DNA from: an uncultured Butyrivibrio sp.
GTDB taxonomy: Bacteria > Bacillota > Clostridia > Lachnospirales > Lachnospiraceae
Reading direction: 5' to 3'
DNA length: 64,000 bases
Assembly (NCBI GenBank): GCA_945928575.1
Contig: CAMENP010000005.1
Location: 92,167 to 156,166 of the forward strand
Numbering within the stretch: the stretch's first letter is position 1; every line of letters starts with the position of its first letter. Positions 62,583 through 64,000 of the stretch are shown here, in pieces. The notes under the pieces are model-generated. The model ran no database searches, was not told the DNA's origin, and was given only the letters and a program-made list of their open reading frames with translations. Both the position numbers and the translations under genes were made by a program.

Positions 62583-63683
62583 TCACTCCAAAAGCTTTCT
62601 TATCTCCTTCTCATTCTGCCTTGTAAAATCAGAAAGTTCATAAGAACGTATACGCTCCTTAACCATGTTCGGAACGACAAATCCATTTTTTACAAGTGTT
62701 GCAAGACGATTGATTACGGTCTTATTTGTAACCTTAAGTTCTTTGCTGACTTCGATAGGCGTGAACTCTCTTTTGTAATTCTTCATGAGCAGCAAAAGTA
62801 ATTCTCTCTCTTTACCTTTTAGATACGAAATGTTTCCTTCCAATTCTTCGCCATTTGAACTCTCCGACAATTCGCAAACCTTACTTGAATACAGCAGTAC
62901 CATGCGAAGGAAATAATTGATCCAAATCTCCGGGTGAAGGGGATTATCCCGTCCCGAATAATACAGTGCAGGCAGCCCCATCTGAATTGATTCATAGTAT
63001 TCATCAATATCATATGCGAAATACTCTTCTAATGAGCCAATACCGTTAAAGCCATATCCGTTTATGTCTAAAATATATCCTGAGAGTAGCCTTGCTGTTC
63101 GCCCATTTCCATCTTCAAACGGATGAATAGTTACAAGCTGATAATGAACCACGGCTGCGATTATAAGCGGATGATCATCTGTTGTATTCACATATTCTAC
63201 CAATTCATCCAACAAATCCGGTATATCAATGTATTCCGGAGGAATATAATCCGGATTTCCTGTTTGTGAATCGTATACAGCAAATAATACTCCGGGTGGC
63301 ATTGGTCCCCGAAGTCCTATTTTTTCTTTCGAGGCTCCTTTTTCAACATACTTCTGTACATCCAATATCAGTTTCTTGGAAAACTGCTCCTTCTCCGCCG
63401 CCTTCTCTTCCAGATAATTCAGTGCCAGAAAATAATTACGGACCTCCTGCTCCGGTTTAAGATAATGTTTTCGTTCATCACTATCAATAACCTCATCCAC
63501 CTGCTTCTCTGACAGAGGATTTCCCTCAATTTTAGCAGACGCATAGGAACTTTTCTTCTTTGAATTTTTTCGCAGCTTACTTGCTACATCAACCGATAAC
63601 GAAACCTCCGATACTTTATATCTGTTTCTATCTATCTCCGTAATATACTTTAATATCTCATTTGACAAAGTAACTTTGATCAT
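62583..63683 (-). CDS. Fic family protein (AMPylase) with winged-helix C-terminus
   Basis: 366 residues from the ATG at 63683 (GGAGG 10 bases upstream). The N-terminal inhibitory helix motif SAKIEGN (S49 to N55; class II) sits before the Fic core with HPFEDGNGRTAR (187-198), all catalytic residues present. The C-terminal 90 residues form a winged helix (TPIEVSKELKVTNKTVINRL). It would transfer AMP or a related group to a protein; class II Fic proteins are self-inhibited by the helix glutamate. A -10 TATAAT lies upstream near 63711. It ends an AT-rich region without a visible antitoxin gene. Confidence 0.92.
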   Translation of the reverse strand: MIKVTLSNEILKYITEIDRNRYKVSEVSLSVDVASKLRKNSKKKSSYASAKIEGNPLSEKQVDEVIDSDERKHYLKPEQEVRNYFLALNYLEEKAAEKEQFSKKLILDVQKYVEKGASKEKIGLRGPMPPGVLFAVYDSQTGNPDYIPPEYIDIPDLLDELVEYVNTTDDHPLIIAAVVHYQLVTIHPFEDGNGRTARLLSGYILDINGYGFNGIGSLEEYFAYDIDEYYESIQMGLPALYYSGRDNPLHPEIWINYFLRMVLLYSSKVCELSESSNGEELEGNISYLKGKERELLLLLMKNYKREFTPIEVSKELKVTNKTVINRLATLVKNGFVVPNMVKERIRSYELSDFTRQNEKEIRKLLE

Positions 63684-63704
63684 AAAAATGCAGCCTCCTA
63701 ACAC

Positions 63705-63870
63705 ATATATTATATCATGGGAGCGTCATTTTTTCATTAAAATTACACTATTTTTTCACTATTTTCCATTATTCTTACCGCTACATTCCATTATCTTCCA
63801 TCTGGTATAAAAAATCATAAAAATATTTTGTCAGCATATCTCCCGAATCTATATCCTATTCCTATATAAG
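63705..63870. other. AT-rich intergenic region upstream of fic
   Basis: No gene seen. It holds a -10-like TATAAT on the minus strand and short repeats of TTCCATTAT; no -35 could be placed with confidence. Confidence 0.5.
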
Positions 63871-63904
63871 CAAAAAGACCCGAAACCGCGCAATTTTGCA
63901 CGGT
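63871..63904 (-). terminator. Probable terminator of an unseen minus-strand gene
   Basis: ACCGCGCAA (63885-63893) pairs with TTGCACGGT (63896-63904) with one mismatch; AAAAA at 63872-63876 is the T run in the minus direction, a few bases away. Confidence 0.35.
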
Positions 63905-63905
63905 C

Positions 63906-64000
63906 TCAGGCCCTGAAAATACTGGATTTATGGAGCACTTTAAGGTTATTCAAACTCCCTAACTTAATCCTTGTCTTAAACATTTTTGTTAAGGCGTTCT
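63906..64000 (-). CDS. Possible 3' end of a gene continuing outside the window
   Basis: The minus-strand frame is open from the window edge to a TGA at 63906-63908 (NALTKMFKTRIKLGSLNNL, then KVLHKSSIFRA). A hairpin with a T run follows, which supports a real gene end. No family recognised and only 31 codons are visible. Confidence 0.25.
   Translation of the reverse strand, partial: NALTKMFKTRIKLGSLNNLKVLHKSSIFRA

Noticed and set aside
59445..63683. Prophage or integrated plasmid at the right end
   Set aside because: AT-rich and variable, but no integrase, structural phage gene, replication gene or attachment repeats were seen.
62583..63683. Fic toxin with separate antitoxin
   Set aside because: The inhibitory motif SAKIEGN is in the same protein (class II), so a separate antitoxin is not required; the neighbouring fragment does not show that motif.

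Overview
The window looks like a chromosomal segment of a low-GC, anaerobic, gut-type Firmicute, most likely a Lachnospiraceae member related to Lachnospira (Eubacterium) eligens or Roseburia. That placement is inferred from gene content: pyruvate formate-lyase with its activase, a sporulation-type SigH next to cysE-cysS-mrnC-rlmB, FeoA/FeoB iron uptake, and several families typical of Clostridia (DUF3793, DUF5685, DUF6110, DUF4097/DUF1700). Most genes are on the minus strand, with strong GGAGG ribosome sites and compact operons.

Layout. 1-2360: start of folC (cut by the window edge), then a J-domain / DUF5685 / zinc-ribbon operon. 2561-5334: a plus-strand pair of glycoside hydrolases (GH43, GH27), followed by a structured gene-free gap. 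5745-8347: a metal-efflux unit (ArsR repressor, separate HMA protein, P1B ATPase) with a readable promoter and operator. 8467-16955: LysR regulator, a repeat-rich DUF4234 protein, gltX, a TetM-like GTPase fused to a Rae1/YacP-type nuclease, an FGGY sugar kinase and a coiled-coil protein. 17096-27710: a metal region with DUF3793-flavodoxin, an unusual P-type ATPase with DUF6110, an ABC transporter, a Fur-like mini-protein, feoB, two feoA genes and a short DtxR-family regulator. Three promoters there share the operator GTTAG-N6-CTAAC. 27803-31668: a five-gene operon encoding an ECF sigma factor, a probable anti-sigma protein, a YcdB-like membrane protein, a serpin lipoprotein and a secreted CHAT/caspase-like protein.

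31826-41778: pflA/pflB, a PadR-DUF1700-DUF4097 envelope module, LysR with a divergent MATE pump, asd, and a polysaccharide-deacetylase lipoprotein that has lost its catalytic residues. 41859-46731: tRNA-Thr, sigH, rlmB, mrnC, cysS, cysE, ispF, tRNA-Met and tRNA-Val. This is the conserved Firmicute block, but without its usual yacP gene. 46837-50172: a lipoprotein / exporter permease / ATPase operon. 50298-56125: PAP2 phosphatase, GT2 glycosyltransferase, CPBP protease, Mrp-type Fe-S carrier, YitT-like protein, a HEPN-like tail-anchored protein and a diguanylate cyclase. 56303-59332: a large sortase-type surface protein with a GH13 domain whose catalytic acids are altered. 59445-64000: an AT-rich accessory region with hypothetical membrane and SHOCT proteins, gene remnants and a Fic protein.

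The strongest candidates for something new are the TetM-like GTPase-nuclease fusion, whose nuclease domain seems to replace the missing yacP, and the ECF-controlled serpin plus CHAT-like operon. The local GTTAG-N6-CTAAC regulon ties DUF3793-flavodoxin to ferrous iron uptake. No CRISPR array, rRNA, intact prophage or insertion sequence was seen.
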